Shown: positions 8,778 to 17,961, counted from the stretch's first letter. The stretch: 64,000 nucleotides of DNA from Pseudomonas baetica (GCF_002813455.1 NZ_PHHE01000001.1:3833001-3897000); one strand, 5' to 3'. The notes: generated by a model not told the origin, from the letters alone. Program-made: numbers and translations.

Positions 8778-11039
8778 ATGAGCGATTCTCAGCACTCCCA
8801 TAAGCCCGGTGACGGGCACGATCATGGCCACAGCCATAAATTGCAGCCTGTGCATAAACATGACCACGGCGGCGATTCCTGCTGCGCGTCGAAAGCGGCG
8901 GCACCTGCGCTGGTGCAACTGAGCGAGGCGAAAAGCGCCGACGCCCGACTGAGCAGCTTCCGCATCGAGGCGATGGACTGCCCGACCGAGCAGACGCTGA
9001 TCCAGAACAAGCTCGGCAAACTCGCCGGCGTTGAGCAATTGGAATTCAACCTGATCAACCGCGTGCTCGGCGTGACCCACACGCTGCCGGGTACCGAGCC
9101 CATCACCGAGGCGATCAAATCCCTCGGCATGCACGCCGAACCGCTGGAGACGGGCGTCGAAACCCCAACTGCTGCGCCGGTGAAAAAACACTGGTGGCCG
9201 TTGGCGCTGTCCGGTGTCGGAGCGCTTGCCGCCGAAGTCATCCACTTCACCAACGCCGCGCCGACCTGGGTGGTGGCGATCATTGCGCTGGTGTCGATCC
9301 TCAGCGGCGGCCTGAGCACTTACAAAAAGGGCTGGATCGCCCTGAAGAACCGCAACCTCAACATCAACGCGCTGATGAGTATCGCCGTGACCGGTGCCAT
9401 CCTCATCGGCCAGTGGCCGGAAGCGGCGATGGTGATGTTCCTGTTCACCGTGGCCGAGCTGATCGAAGCGCGTTCGCTGGACCGTGCGCGTAACGCCATC
9501 GGCGGCCTGATGCAGATGACGCCCGAGCAGGCCACCGTGCAGCAGGCCGACGGCACTTGGCTAGAACAGGAGGTTAAAAGCGTCGAACTCGGTGCCCGCG
9601 TGCGGGTAAAACCCGGCGAGCGCATCGCGCTGGACGGTGAAGTCGTCAGCGGCAGTTCGACCATCGATCAGGCACCGATCACCGGTGAGAGCCTGCCGAT
9701 AGAGAAAACCGTGGGCGATAAAGTCTTCGCCGGCACCATCAACCAGGCGGGTTCGCTGGAATACACCGTGACCGCAGCGGCGAACAACTCGACGCTGGCG
9801 CGCATCATCCACGCCGTCGAACAAGCCCAGGGTGCGCGGGCGCCGACCCAGCGCTTCGTCGATCAATTCTCGAAAATCTACACCCCGGTGGTGTTCGTTC
9901 TAGCCTTGGCTGTGGCGATCATCCCGCCGTTGTTCATGGGCGCCGTGTGGTTCGACTGGATCTATCGCGCACTGGTGTTGCTCGTCGTCGCCTGCCCATG
10001 TGCCTTGGTGATTTCCACCCCGGTGACCATCGTCAGCGGCCTCGCGGCAGCGGCGCGCAAGGGCATTCTGGTCAAGGGCGGCGTGTACCTGGAGGGCGGT
10101 TTCAAGCTCGACTATCTGGCGCTGGATAAAACCGGGACCATTACCCACGGCAAACCGGTGCAGACCGATTACCTGTCCCTCGACCCGACCGCCGACGCCA
10201 CAGCCCCGGCAATTGCTGCCGCACTGGCCGGTCGCTCCGACCACCCGGTGTCGCTGGCCATCGCCAATGCTGCTGTGGATAAAAACTTCACTGCGCTGAG
10301 TGTGGATAACTTCGAAGCGCTGGGCGGGCGTGGCGTCAAAGGTGAAATCGACGGCCAGACCTATCACTTGGGCAACCATCGTCTGGTTGAAGAACTGGGC
10401 CTGTGCTCGCCGGCACTGGAAGAAAAGCTCTTTGCGCTGGAGAAACAGGGCAAATCCGTGGTGCTGCTGCTCGACAAGTCCGGCCCGTTGGCGCTGTTTG
10501 CCGTGGCCGACACCGTCAAGGAGACCAGTCGCGAAGCGATCCGTCAGCTCCACGAACTCGGGGTGAAAACCCTGATGCTCACCGGCGACAACGTCCACAC
10601 CGCACAGGCGATTGCCGCGCAGGTTGGCATCGATCAAGCCAAGGGCGACTTGCTGCCAACTGACAAACTGCAAGCCATCGAGGAGCTTTACGGTAAAGGT
10701 CATCGCGTGGGCATGGTCGGCGACGGCATCAACGACGCCCCGGCACTGGCCCGCGCCGAGATCGGTTTTGCCATGGCCGCCGCCGGCACCGATACCGCGA
10801 TTGAAACCGCCGATGTCGCCCTGATGGACGACGATCTGCGCAAGATCCCGGCTTTCATCAGCCTGTCGCGCGACACCGCGAGCATCCTGAAACAAAACAT
10901 CGCGTTGGCGCTGGTGATCAAAGCGATCTTCCTTGGGGTAACCTTTGCCGGACTCGCCACCATGTGGATGGCGGTGTTCGCCGACATGGGCGTGAGCCTG
11001 CTGGTGGTGTTCAACGGTTTGCGCCTGCTGCGCAAATAG
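8778..11039 (+). CDS. cadA: Cd2+/Zn2+/Pb2+-exporting P1B-type ATPase
   Basis: 753-residue metal pump of the inner membrane. The N-terminus is rich in histidine with a CCASK cysteine pair near residue 35, followed by an HMA domain with MDCPTEQ near residue 65 instead of the usual GMxCxxC. The membrane metal site is CPC in VACPCALVIS (about residue 405), the phosphorylated aspartate is in DKTGTI (about 449), and the hinge is MVGDGINDAPAL. The CPC motif plus a cadR-type neighbour supports Cd/Zn/Pb over copper. ATG at 8778 is taken over longer openings because they run through the operator. Confidence 0.95.
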   Translation: MSDSQHSHKPGDGHDHGHSHKLQPVHKHDHGGDSCCASKAAAPALVQLSEAKSADARLSSFRIEAMDCPTEQTLIQNKLGKLAGVEQLEFNLINRVLGVTHTLPGTEPITEAIKSLGMHAEPLETGVETPTAAPVKKHWWPLALSGVGALAAEVIHFTNAAPTWVVAIIALVSILSGGLSTYKKGWIALKNRNLNINALMSIAVTGAILIGQWPEAAMVMFLFTVAELIEARSLDRARNAIGGLMQMTPEQATVQQADGTWLEQEVKSVELGARVRVKPGERIALDGEVVSGSSTIDQAPITGESLPIEKTVGDKVFAGTINQAGSLEYTVTAAANNSTLARIIHAVEQAQGARAPTQRFVDQFSKIYTPVVFVLALAVAIIPPLFMGAVWFDWIYRALVLLVVACPCALVISTPVTIVSGLAAAARKGILVKGGVYLEGGFKLDYLALDKTGTITHGKPVQTDYLSLDPTADATAPAIAAALAGRSDHPVSLAIANAAVDKNFTALSVDNFEALGGRGVKGEIDGQTYHLGNHRLVEELGLCSPALEEKLFALEKQGKSVVLLLDKSGPLALFAVADTVKETSREAIRQLHELGVKTLMLTGDNVHTAQAIAAQVGIDQAKGDLLPTDKLQAIEELYGKGHRVGMVGDGINDAPALARAEIGFAMAAAGTDTAIETADVALMDDDLRKIPAFISLSRDTASILKQNIALALVIKAIFLGVTFAGLATMWMAVFADMGVSLLVVFNGLRLLRK

Positions 11040-11054
11040 AAGAGAGGGACGGTT

Positions 11055-11918
11055 GTGCTGAGTGCCGAGCTGAAAGCGTTTTACATGGTCGCCCGTCTGG
11101 GCAGCATCACGCTGGCGGCGAAAAAACTCGGCCTCAGTCAACCGACCGTGACCACGCAGATCCGCAATCTGGAAAGCCAGTATTCGGTGGAGCTGTTCTA
11201 CCGCGGCGGCCGCCGCCTCAGCGTCAGCGACGAAGGCGCGCGGTTACTGCCGATGGTCAAGGCGCTGCTGCAGCAGGAGGCCGATATCGAGTTCTTCCTG
11301 CGCAACAGCGGTCAGGTGCAGGGCACGTTACGCATCGCCGCCACCGCGCCGTATTACATTCTTGATCTGGTGAAGACCTTTCGCGAGCGCCTGCCACAGG
11401 TGGAGGTGTCGGTGGAAATCGGCAACTCGCAGCAAGTGCTCGAAGCGCTGGAAGATTACCGGGTGGATGTCGCGGCTTCTTCGCAGTTGCTCGATGACGC
11501 GCGGTTGATCCGGCGGGTGCTTGGCACGGATCCGCTGGTGCTGGCGGTGCATCGCAATCATCCGCTGGCGGTGCATGAGCATGTGGCGTTGAGCGCGTTG
11601 GCCGGGCACACGTTGTTGATGCGTGAGTCGGGTTCGACCACGCGGCGCCTGACCGAGGAGTTGCTGGCCGGCGCCGGGGTGAGTTTCGGGCCGTTGCTGG
11701 AGATTGGCAGCCGTGAATCGATTCGTGAAGCGGTGCTGCGCAATATCGGCATCAGTATCATTGCCCGCCAGGAAGTGCCGCATGATCCGCAGCTGCGGGT
11801 GCTGACAATCGAGAATGCGCCGCAGATTCCTGAATATCTGTATTGCCTGAAAGAGCGCAAGGGCGCGCGGTTGCCGGCGGCGTTCCTGGGCTTGGCACAG
11901 GAAATGTCCCCGGCCTGA
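11055..11918 (+). CDS. LysR-family regulator, phosphonate-associated type
   Basis: 287-residue LysR-type regulator. The winged helix-turn-helix is at residues 1-60 (LSAELKAFYMVARLGSITLAAKK...), followed by a periplasmic-binding-like effector domain. It starts with GTG at 11055 preceded by GAGAGGGA. It lies upstream of, and on the same strand as, an aminoethylphosphonate transport and breakdown cluster, the arrangement defining the AEP-catabolism LysR subgroup (TIGR03339, from memory). It follows cadA by only 15 bases, but the link is probably accidental. The inferred inducer is 2-aminoethylphosphonate or a breakdown product. Confidence 0.85.
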   Translation: MLSAELKAFYMVARLGSITLAAKKLGLSQPTVTTQIRNLESQYSVELFYRGGRRLSVSDEGARLLPMVKALLQQEADIEFFLRNSGQVQGTLRIAATAPYYILDLVKTFRERLPQVEVSVEIGNSQQVLEALEDYRVDVAASSQLLDDARLIRRVLGTDPLVLAVHRNHPLAVHEHVALSALAGHTLLMRESGSTTRRLTEELLAGAGVSFGPLLEIGSRESIREAVLRNIGISIIARQEVPHDPQLRVLTIENAPQIPEYLYCLKERKGARLPAAFLGLAQEMSPA

Positions 11919-11943
11919 GATCTTCAGTGTGCGAGCTGGCCTC

Positions 11944-12023
11944 TTCGCGAGCAGGCTCGCTCCCACGTTGGATTTGGGTTGTGAACACTATCCCCTGTGG
12001 GAGCGGGCTTGCTCGCGAAGGCG
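11944..12023. repeat. REPIN between regulator and transporter genes
   Basis: Left unit of the GCAGGCTCGCTCCCAC type (11944-11967) and right unit of the GTGGGAGCGGGCTTGCTCGCGAA type, so the two arms belong to different REP subtypes. Confidence 0.9.
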
Positions 12024-12126
12024 TCAGCCCAGGCAACACACAATCTGAACCAAAATCCCCGAATACCACTATCACCAGTTTTTGCCTCACTGCCACATGA
12101 CGGACGCATTACAACTCTAGGATTGG

Positions 12127-12145
12127 CCTCATCTGCTTGATGAGG
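12127..12145. promoter_or_regulatory. Dyad just upstream of the phosphonate transporter operon
   Basis: CCTCATC (12127-12133) and GATGAGG (12139-12145) form a perfect 7-bp inverted repeat with a 5-base loop, ending 8 bases before the ATG at 12154. It could be an operator half of the LysR regulator or an mRNA hairpin covering the ribosome-binding region. No function is shown. Confidence 0.5.
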
Positions 12146-12153
12146 TCTGTCCC

Positions 12154-13230
12154 ATGAATCCTGCCATCGCAACCACCCTGACCCACCCCGGCGCACCGAT
12201 GAAAGTGCGCGGCGTGCAGAAACACTTCGGTGCGTTCACTGCCCTGGATAACGTCTCCCTCGACGTCGCCGCCGGTGAACTGGTCTGTCTGCTCGGCCCG
12301 TCGGGCTGCGGCAAGACCACGCTGCTGCGTTGCATCGCTGGGCTGGAAAAACAGGACAGCGGCGAGTTGTACCTCGGTGACCGCGACGTCTCGCACCTCG
12401 CCCCGCAAGCTCGCGACTACGGGATTCTGTTCCAGTCCTACGCGCTGTTCCCCAATCTGAGCGTCGAAGCGAACATTGCCTACGGCCTCGCCGGCAGTGG
12501 TCGCGACGAAGTACGCCGTCGTGTCAGTCAGATGCTGGAACTGGTCGGCCTCATCGGCAGTGAGAAAAAGTACCCCGGCCAATTGTCCGGCGGTCAGCAA
12601 CAGCGCGTTGCGCTCGCTCGGGCCTTGGCCCCGGCACCGTCGCTGCTGTTGCTTGATGAACCGATGTCGGCCCTCGATGCCCGAGTCCGCGAGCACCTGT
12701 GCACCGAGCTGCGCCAACTGCAACGCAACCTCGGCATCACCACCCTGATGGTCACCCACAATCAGGACGAAGCCATGCTGATGGCGGATCGAATCGCGGT
12801 GATGAATAACGGCCGTGTCGAGCAATATGCCACCCCGCAGGAAATCTACAACCGCCCGGCCACACCGTTCGTGGCCGAGTTTGTCGGTCAGGGCAACTGG
12901 CTGCCGTTCCAGCGCAGCAGCGCCAGTCACGCCCGGGTTGGCGGGATGGATGTGCGTCTGGCGGATGGCAGTGTGAGCGGCGCCTCGGGCCGACTGTTCT
13001 GCCGCCCGGAAGCGATCAACGTCAATCCGCTGGTGCATGAGGAAAACCTCTTTCCGGCGAAAGTCCGTGAGATCACCTTCCTCGGCAACCGCTGCCGCAT
13101 GAGTTTCGAACTCGACCAATTGCCCGGCCATGCACTGCTCGCTGAACTGGCCCCGGAAGCCATGCCGCGCCTCGGCGCCCAGCAGATCATGGTCGCCTTG
13201 CCGCCGCGCAGCCTGCAGGTGTTCGCCTGA
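12154..13230 (+). CDS. ABC transporter ATPase, 2-aminoethylphosphonate type
   Basis: 358-residue ATPase. The Walker A GPSGCGKTT lies near residue 48, the signature is LSGGQQQR, the Walker B LLLLDEP and the switch histidine MVTHNQDEA. A C-terminal extension of about 110 residues is the TOBE-type regulatory domain of importers. It closely resembles the PhnT-like proteins of the PhnS2-T2-U2 class; as I recall, a related system in P. putida was named AepXVW. Its stop codon overlaps the start of the permease gene (ATGA at 13228-13232), which indicates coupled translation. Confidence 0.9.
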   Translation: MNPAIATTLTHPGAPMKVRGVQKHFGAFTALDNVSLDVAAGELVCLLGPSGCGKTTLLRCIAGLEKQDSGELYLGDRDVSHLAPQARDYGILFQSYALFPNLSVEANIAYGLAGSGRDEVRRRVSQMLELVGLIGSEKKYPGQLSGGQQQRVALARALAPAPSLLLLDEPMSALDARVREHLCTELRQLQRNLGITTLMVTHNQDEAMLMADRIAVMNNGRVEQYATPQEIYNRPATPFVAEFVGQGNWLPFQRSSASHARVGGMDVRLADGSVSGASGRLFCRPEAINVNPLVHEENLFPAKVREITFLGNRCRMSFELDQLPGHALLAELAPEAMPRLGAQQIMVALPPRSLQVFA

Positions 13231-14954
13231 TGAACAGCAACCTCGCGCTGCCGCTACCGCACAAGCAGGTGCGGCAGACTTCCCGTGCCGAAGTCGGCGA
13301 CCGCATCTTCGTCGTCGGCGGCAAACTCCTGCTGCTGGTATTGCTTGGCGTCGCGGTGCTGCTGCCGTTGCTGGCGATCTTCTGGCGTGGCTTCAGCAAT
13401 GAGGCCGGGCAGGGCGGTGGCTGGGTCGCGGCGAAGGAGTTGGTGACCAGCGAGAATTTCCACTGGCTGCTTGGCAACAGCCTGAAAGTTTCCCTCAGCG
13501 TTGCGGCCATCGTCGTACCGCTGGCCTACCTGTTTGCCTACGCGCTGCAACGCACGCTGATTCCGGCCAAGGGCATCTGGCGCGGGATTTCCCTGCTGCC
13601 GCTGATGGCACCGTCGATGCTGCCGGGGATTGCACTGGTCTATCTGTTCGGCAATCAGGGCATGTTGCGCGGCTTGCTCTCGGACAATATCTACGGGTTC
13701 TGGGGGATTGTGCTGGGTGAAGTGATTTACACTTTTCCCCATGCGCTGATGATTCTGCTCTCGGCGCTGTCGCTGGCCGATGCGCGGCTGTTCGACGCCG
13801 CGTCGAGCATGGGTGCCAGTCCGGCCAAGGCGTTTCGCAGCATCACCTGGCCGGCGACCCGACAGGCCGTGTTCGCCGCGTTCTGTCTGGTGTTCACCCT
13901 GACCATTACCGATTTTGGTGTGCCGGTGGTGGTCGGTGGCGATTATCAAGTGCTGGCGCTGGAAGCCTACAAAGCCGTGGTCGGCCAGCAGCAGTTCGGT
14001 CGTGGTGCGTTGATCGGCATGGTGCTGTTGCTGCCGGCGCTGTTCAGCTTCGGCGTCGATGCCTGGTTGCGTCGGCGTCACGGCGACTCGATGAGTGGCC
14101 GCGCGCAGGTGTTCAAACCGGCACCGTCGAAACGGCGTGATGCCTGCTATCTGGCGATTGTTTTGCTGATCAGTGCGGCATTGATTCTGGTGTTCGGCAT
14201 GGCGGTGTTCTCCTCTCTGGTGAAGTTCTGGCCATACAACCTGTCGCTGTCGCTCAACCACTACCAGTTCAACGAAACCGCCGGCGGTGGCTGGCTGGCC
14301 TACAGCAACAGTTTGAAGATGGCGCTGGGCACGGCGCTGATCGGCAGCGTGCTGATCTTCACTGGCGCGTATCTGATGGAGAAGACCCGCACACAACGTG
14401 GCCTCAACCTGACTCTGCGCATGCTCAGTTTCATCCCGATGGCGGTGCCGGGGCTGGTGCTCGGTCTGGGTTACGTCTTCTTCTTCAACCTCACCGGCAA
14501 CCCGTTGCACGTGCTCTACGGCACGATGACGCTGCTGATCGTCTGCACCATTGCGCATTATTTGACCACCGCACAAATGACCGCGACCACTGCGCTGCGC
14601 CAACTCGACGCCGAGTTCGAAGCCGCCGCGCTGTCGCTCAAGGCGCCGCTGTATCGGCACTACCTGCGCGTGACCGTGCCGATCTGCCTGCCGGCGCTGC
14701 TGGACATCGTGCGCTACCTGTTCGTCTCGGCGATGACCACGGTTTCCGCAGCGATCTTCCTTTACAGCCCCGACACCATCCTCGCGGCGGTCGCGGTGCT
14801 GAACATGGATGACGCCGGCAACGTCGGCGGCGCGGCGGCGATGTCGACCCTGATTCTGTTCACCTCGGCGGGCGTGTCCTTGCTGCTGGCGTGGGCTTCG
14901 CGCGGCTTGCTGCGCCGTTCTCAAGCCTGGCGGCAAACCGCGCCCGGCCACTGA
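13230..14954 (+). CDS. ABC transporter permease, 2-aminoethylphosphonate type (fused double)
   Basis: 574-residue inner-membrane permease with two consecutive binding-protein-dependent transport domains, about residues 60-270 and 350-560, as in Fe(III)-type and PhnU2 permeases. The EAA-like loops are seen at DAASSMGASPAKAFRSITWP in the first half and EAAALSLKAPLYRHYLRVTVP in the second. The single chain forms the whole channel. It overlaps the ATPase gene by one base and is followed after 38 bases by the binding-protein gene. Confidence 0.9.
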   Translation: MNSNLALPLPHKQVRQTSRAEVGDRIFVVGGKLLLLVLLGVAVLLPLLAIFWRGFSNEAGQGGGWVAAKELVTSENFHWLLGNSLKVSLSVAAIVVPLAYLFAYALQRTLIPAKGIWRGISLLPLMAPSMLPGIALVYLFGNQGMLRGLLSDNIYGFWGIVLGEVIYTFPHALMILLSALSLADARLFDAASSMGASPAKAFRSITWPATRQAVFAAFCLVFTLTITDFGVPVVVGGDYQVLALEAYKAVVGQQQFGRGALIGMVLLLPALFSFGVDAWLRRRHGDSMSGRAQVFKPAPSKRRDACYLAIVLLISAALILVFGMAVFSSLVKFWPYNLSLSLNHYQFNETAGGGWLAYSNSLKMALGTALIGSVLIFTGAYLMEKTRTQRGLNLTLRMLSFIPMAVPGLVLGLGYVFFFNLTGNPLHVLYGTMTLLIVCTIAHYLTTAQMTATTALRQLDAEFEAAALSLKAPLYRHYLRVTVPICLPALLDIVRYLFVSAMTTVSAAIFLYSPDTILAAVAVLNMDDAGNVGGAAAMSTLILFTSAGVSLLLAWASRGLLRRSQAWRQTAPGH

Positions 14955-14992
14955 TTTTCCCAAACCCTCAACTCAAAGACAGGAAAACGATC

Positions 14993-16018
14993 ATGTTCAA
15001 GCCTATGGCCCTGGCCGCTGCTGTGCTCGCGACTTTCAGCCTGAATGCCTTCGCGGCAAAAACCGAGTTGACGGTGTACACCGCCCTCGAAGCCGAGCAA
15101 CTGAAGTCCTACAAAGAAGCCTTCGAAAAGACCAACCCGGACGTCGAAATCAAATGGGTGCGCGATTCCACCGGGATCATCACCGCCAAACTGCTCGCCG
15201 AAAAGGCCCGTCCACAGGCTGACGCGGTGTGGGGCCTGGCTGCTTCGAGCCTGGCGATCCTTGATCAGCAAGGCATGCTGCAAAGCTATGCGCCGAAGGA
15301 TCTCGGCAAGATCGGCGCGAACTACCGCGACGCCGCCAACCCGCCAGCGTGGGTCGGCATGGATGTGTGGGCCGCGACCATTTGCTTCAACACCGTCGAA
15401 GCGGAGAAGCAGGGCCTGAGCAAACCGGTGAGCTGGCAGGACCTGACCAAGCCTGAGTACAAGGGCAAGATCGTCATGCCGAACCCGGCGTCGTCCGGCA
15501 CCGGTTTCCTCGACGTCAGCGCCTGGCTGCAAACCTTCGGCGAGAAACAGGGCTGGGCTTACATGGACGGCCTGCACCAGAACATCGGCCAGTACGTTCA
15601 CTCCGGTTCCAAGCCTTGCAAACTGGCGGCGGCGGGGGAGTTTCCGATTGGTATTTCCTTTGAATACCCGGCGGTACAGCTCAAACGTCAGGGCGCGCCG
15701 CTGGACATTATTTTGCCGAAGGAAGGCCTGGGCTGGGAGATCGAAGCAACGGCCGTGATCAAAGGCACGCCGCATGAAGAGGCAGCGAAGAAACTGGCTG
15801 ACTTCTCCGCCAGCGCCGAAGCGATGGATCTGTACAAGGAAAACTTCGCCGTCCTCGCCCAGCCGGGGATTGCCAAGCCGCAGACCGAATTGCCGGCCGA
15901 TTACGAGCAGCGTTTGATCAAGAACGACTTCGCCTGGGCCTCGAAGAACCGCGACGAGATCCTGGCCGAGTGGCGTAAGCGTTATGACGGCAAGTCCGAG
16001 AAAGTGGCGGCCAAGTAA
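14993..16018 (+). CDS. Phosphonate ABC transporter substrate-binding protein (AepX/PhnS-like)
   Basis: 341-residue periplasmic binding protein. The signal peptide MFKPMALAAAVLATFSLNAFA is cut after AFA near residue 21. The mature part begins KTELTVYTALEAEQLKSY, the iron-type (class 1) binding-protein pattern that also includes the 2-aminoethylphosphonate binders. The ATG at 14993 has AGGAAAA 6 bases upstream and gives a proper signal peptide, so the upstream in-frame ATG at 14891, inside the permease gene, is rejected. The phosphonate assignment rests mainly on the neighbouring catabolic genes. Confidence 0.9.
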   Translation: MFKPMALAAAVLATFSLNAFAAKTELTVYTALEAEQLKSYKEAFEKTNPDVEIKWVRDSTGIITAKLLAEKARPQADAVWGLAASSLAILDQQGMLQSYAPKDLGKIGANYRDAANPPAWVGMDVWAATICFNTVEAEKQGLSKPVSWQDLTKPEYKGKIVMPNPASSGTGFLDVSAWLQTFGEKQGWAYMDGLHQNIGQYVHSGSKPCKLAAAGEFPIGISFEYPAVQLKRQGAPLDIILPKEGLGWEIEATAVIKGTPHEEAAKKLADFSASAEAMDLYKENFAVLAQPGIAKPQTELPADYEQRLIKNDFAWASKNRDEILAEWRKRYDGKSEKVAAK

Positions 16019-16043
16019 GATCTTTATCGACTGACAGGGCCCC

Positions 16044-16141
16044 TTCGCGAGCAGGCTCGCTCCCACATTGGATCTTCAGTGAACACAACGTCCGTGGGCA
16101 CCAAAAATCCCCTGTGGGAGCGAGCCTGCTCGCGAAAGCGG
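16044..16141. repeat. REPIN between binding-protein and FAD oxidoreductase genes
   Basis: Inverted REP units at both ends (TTCGCGAGCAGGCTCGCTCC and its complement) with a longer central part, lying inside the presumed phosphonate operon between 16018 and 16165. Confidence 0.93.
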
Positions 16142-16164
16142 TCTCTCATTCAGAGCACCTCTAA

Positions 16165-17298
16165 ATGACACAACACCAAGACCTGCTCATCATCGGCGCC
16201 GGCATCCTCGGCCTGTCCCACGCCTACGCCGCCGCCAAACGCGGTCTCAAAGTCACGGTTTTCGAACGCACCGCCGCGCCCCTCGGTGCTTCGGTGCGCA
16301 ACTTCGGTCAGGCGCTGGTCACCGGCCAGCCCCCCGGCCCGATGCTCGAACTGGCCAAGGCCAGCCGCGAGATCTGGGGTGACTGGGCGCAACTCGCCGG
16401 CCTGCAAATCAAGCGCAACGGCTCGTATCTGTTCGCCCGAACCGAAGCCGAAGAGCACTTGCTTGAGGCCTTCTGCGCCGGCCGCGCCGTGGAAGACGGT
16501 TACAACGTGGACTTGCTGCGCGGCGCCGCGTTGCGCGATCTGTACCACGGCCAGTTCAGCCATCACCGCGCCGCACTCCACGGCATGGACGACCAACAGC
16601 TGTATTCGCGTGAAGCGATTCCGGCGCTGATCAATTACCTGCGCCGCGACCTCGGCGTCGAATTTCACTTCTCCACCCTGGTGCGCGACGTCGAACCGGG
16701 GCGTCTGCACAGCACGGCCGGCACTTTCACCGCCGGGCAAATCATCGTCTGCTCCGGCCACGATTATCAGACCTTGCTGGCCGAGCCGATTGCCGCGCTC
16801 GACCCGCAAATCTGCCGCTTGCAGATGCTCCGCGCCAAACCGCAAGTCGAGCTGAATCTGCAACACGCATTGCTCACCGGCCTGAGCTGCGTGCATTACG
16901 GTGCTTTCGCTGACTTGCCGGAAGCAGCCGCAGTGCAGGCGCAAATCCTGCGTGATCAACCGCACCTGCACGAAAACGGCATTCACTTGCTGATCAGCCC
17001 GACGCCCTGCGGCGAGCTGATCATCGGCGACTCGCACCATTACGGCAGCGACCCTTCGCCGTTCAATGCCGAGCAAGTGGACGACTGGATGATTGAACTG
17101 GCCGAACAGACGCTGGGCTGCAAGGTACAAGTGGTCGAGCGCTGGCAGGGTGTCTATGGTTCCCGGGGGCCGGGGCCGTTTTCGTTTCTGCGGCCGGCGT
17201 CGGGGCTGAGTGTGGCGCTGATGCACACCGGCGTCGGCATGAGCGTCGGCCCGGCCATGGCCGAGCGCAATGTGGCGCAGTTGCTGGAGGAAATCTGA
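16165..17298 (+). CDS. FAD-dependent oxidoreductase of phosphonate catabolism
   Basis: 377-residue DAO-type flavoprotein. The dinucleotide-binding motif IIGAGILGLSHAYAAAKRG is at about residues 9-27, followed by VFER, and the C-terminal FAD segment is MHTGVGMSVGPAMAER. It matches the group found in phosphonate operons (TIGR03364, from memory). Related enzymes were reported to oxidise 2-aminoethylphosphonate or its N-methyl form to phosphonoacetaldehyde; which substrate is used here cannot be told. Its stop overlaps the next start by one base (TGATG at 17296-17300), so the two are made together. Confidence 0.85.
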   Translation: MTQHQDLLIIGAGILGLSHAYAAAKRGLKVTVFERTAAPLGASVRNFGQALVTGQPPGPMLELAKASREIWGDWAQLAGLQIKRNGSYLFARTEAEEHLLEAFCAGRAVEDGYNVDLLRGAALRDLYHGQFSHHRAALHGMDDQQLYSREAIPALINYLRRDLGVEFHFSTLVRDVEPGRLHSTAGTFTAGQIIVCSGHDYQTLLAEPIAALDPQICRLQMLRAKPQVELNLQHALLTGLSCVHYGAFADLPEAAAVQAQILRDQPHLHENGIHLLISPTPCGELIIGDSHHYGSDPSPFNAEQVDDWMIELAEQTLGCKVQVVERWQGVYGSRGPGPFSFLRPASGLSVALMHTGVGMSVGPAMAERNVAQLLEEI

Positions 17299-17870
17299 TG
17301 GTGGGTCACGCGCAAGTCATTGATCGGGTGTTCGGGTTGTATGAGCGATTCGGTACGAATGATTACATCGGCGAACCGGTTTCGCAGATCGAGCACATGT
17401 CTCAGGCAGCGCAGTTGGCGATGGCTGAAGGGTTTGATGATGAAGTGGTGCTCGCCGCGTTCTTCCACGACATCGGCCATTTGTGTGCCGAGGGCGCGCA
17501 GAACATGGGTGGCTACGGCGTGGTCAGCCATGAACGGCTTGGCGCGGATTACTTGCGTGAGGCCGGGTTCAGCGAGCGCATGGCGCGGTTGGTGGAGTAT
17601 CACGTTGAGGCCAAGCGCTATCTGACGTTGCGTGAGCCGGGGTATTTCGAGCGGTTGAGTGAGGCGAGTCGCAGGACGCTGGACTATCAGGGCGGAGTGA
17701 TGACGGAGGCTGAGGCGGATACTTTCGAGCGTGATCCCTTGTGTGCCGTCAGTCTGCGGATGCGCCAGTGGGATGAGTTGGCGAAGGAGAGGGCGGTGCC
17801 GGTGATGGACCTTCGGGTGTTGAAGGAGAAAGCGGTGCGGCTGCTGGCTGTGCGTAATCCGTGCCACTGA
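17298..17870 (+). CDS. PhnZ-like HD-domain diiron oxygenase
   Basis: 190-residue HD-domain protein. All expected ligands of the mixed-valent diiron centre of PhnZ can be placed with a constant shift of one: H33, H57, D58, H78, H102 and D159, plus the substrate-loop pair Y23 and E26 (PhnZ Y24/E27 as I recall). PhnZ cleaves 2-amino-1-hydroxyethylphosphonate to glycine and phosphate using O2. Conservation of the loop residues argues for an oxygenase rather than an HD phosphohydrolase. No PhnY dioxygenase, which would supply the hydroxylated substrate, is seen here; instead the FAD oxidoreductase gene is fused to it translationally. Confidence 0.88.
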   Translation: MVGHAQVIDRVFGLYERFGTNDYIGEPVSQIEHMSQAAQLAMAEGFDDEVVLAAFFHDIGHLCAEGAQNMGGYGVVSHERLGADYLREAGFSERMARLVEYHVEAKRYLTLREPGYFERLSEASRRTLDYQGGVMTEAEADTFERDPLCAVSLRMRQWDELAKERAVPVMDLRVLKEKAVRLLAVRNPCH

Positions 17871-17879
17871 GTAGCGCTA

Positions 17880-17938
17880 TTCGCGAGCAGGCTCGCTCCC
17901 ACAAGGTTTGGTGTTGTTACCACGATCCAGTGTGGGAG
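17880..17938. repeat. REPIN, right unit split by the IS110 element
   Basis: The left REP is complete (17880-17903). The right REP runs GTGGGAG to 17938, then breaks; its remainder CGAGCCTGCTCGCGAAG continues at 19114-19130. Removing 17939-19113 restores a standard REP. Confidence 0.93.
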
Positions 17939-17961
17939 ATTCTATGGTTGAGGGGAAGCCC

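Noticed and set aside
13254..14963. 569-codon open frame antisense to the phosphonate permease gene
   Set aside because: Arg/Gln/His-rich shadow of a real membrane protein gene; no ribosome-binding site or family features.
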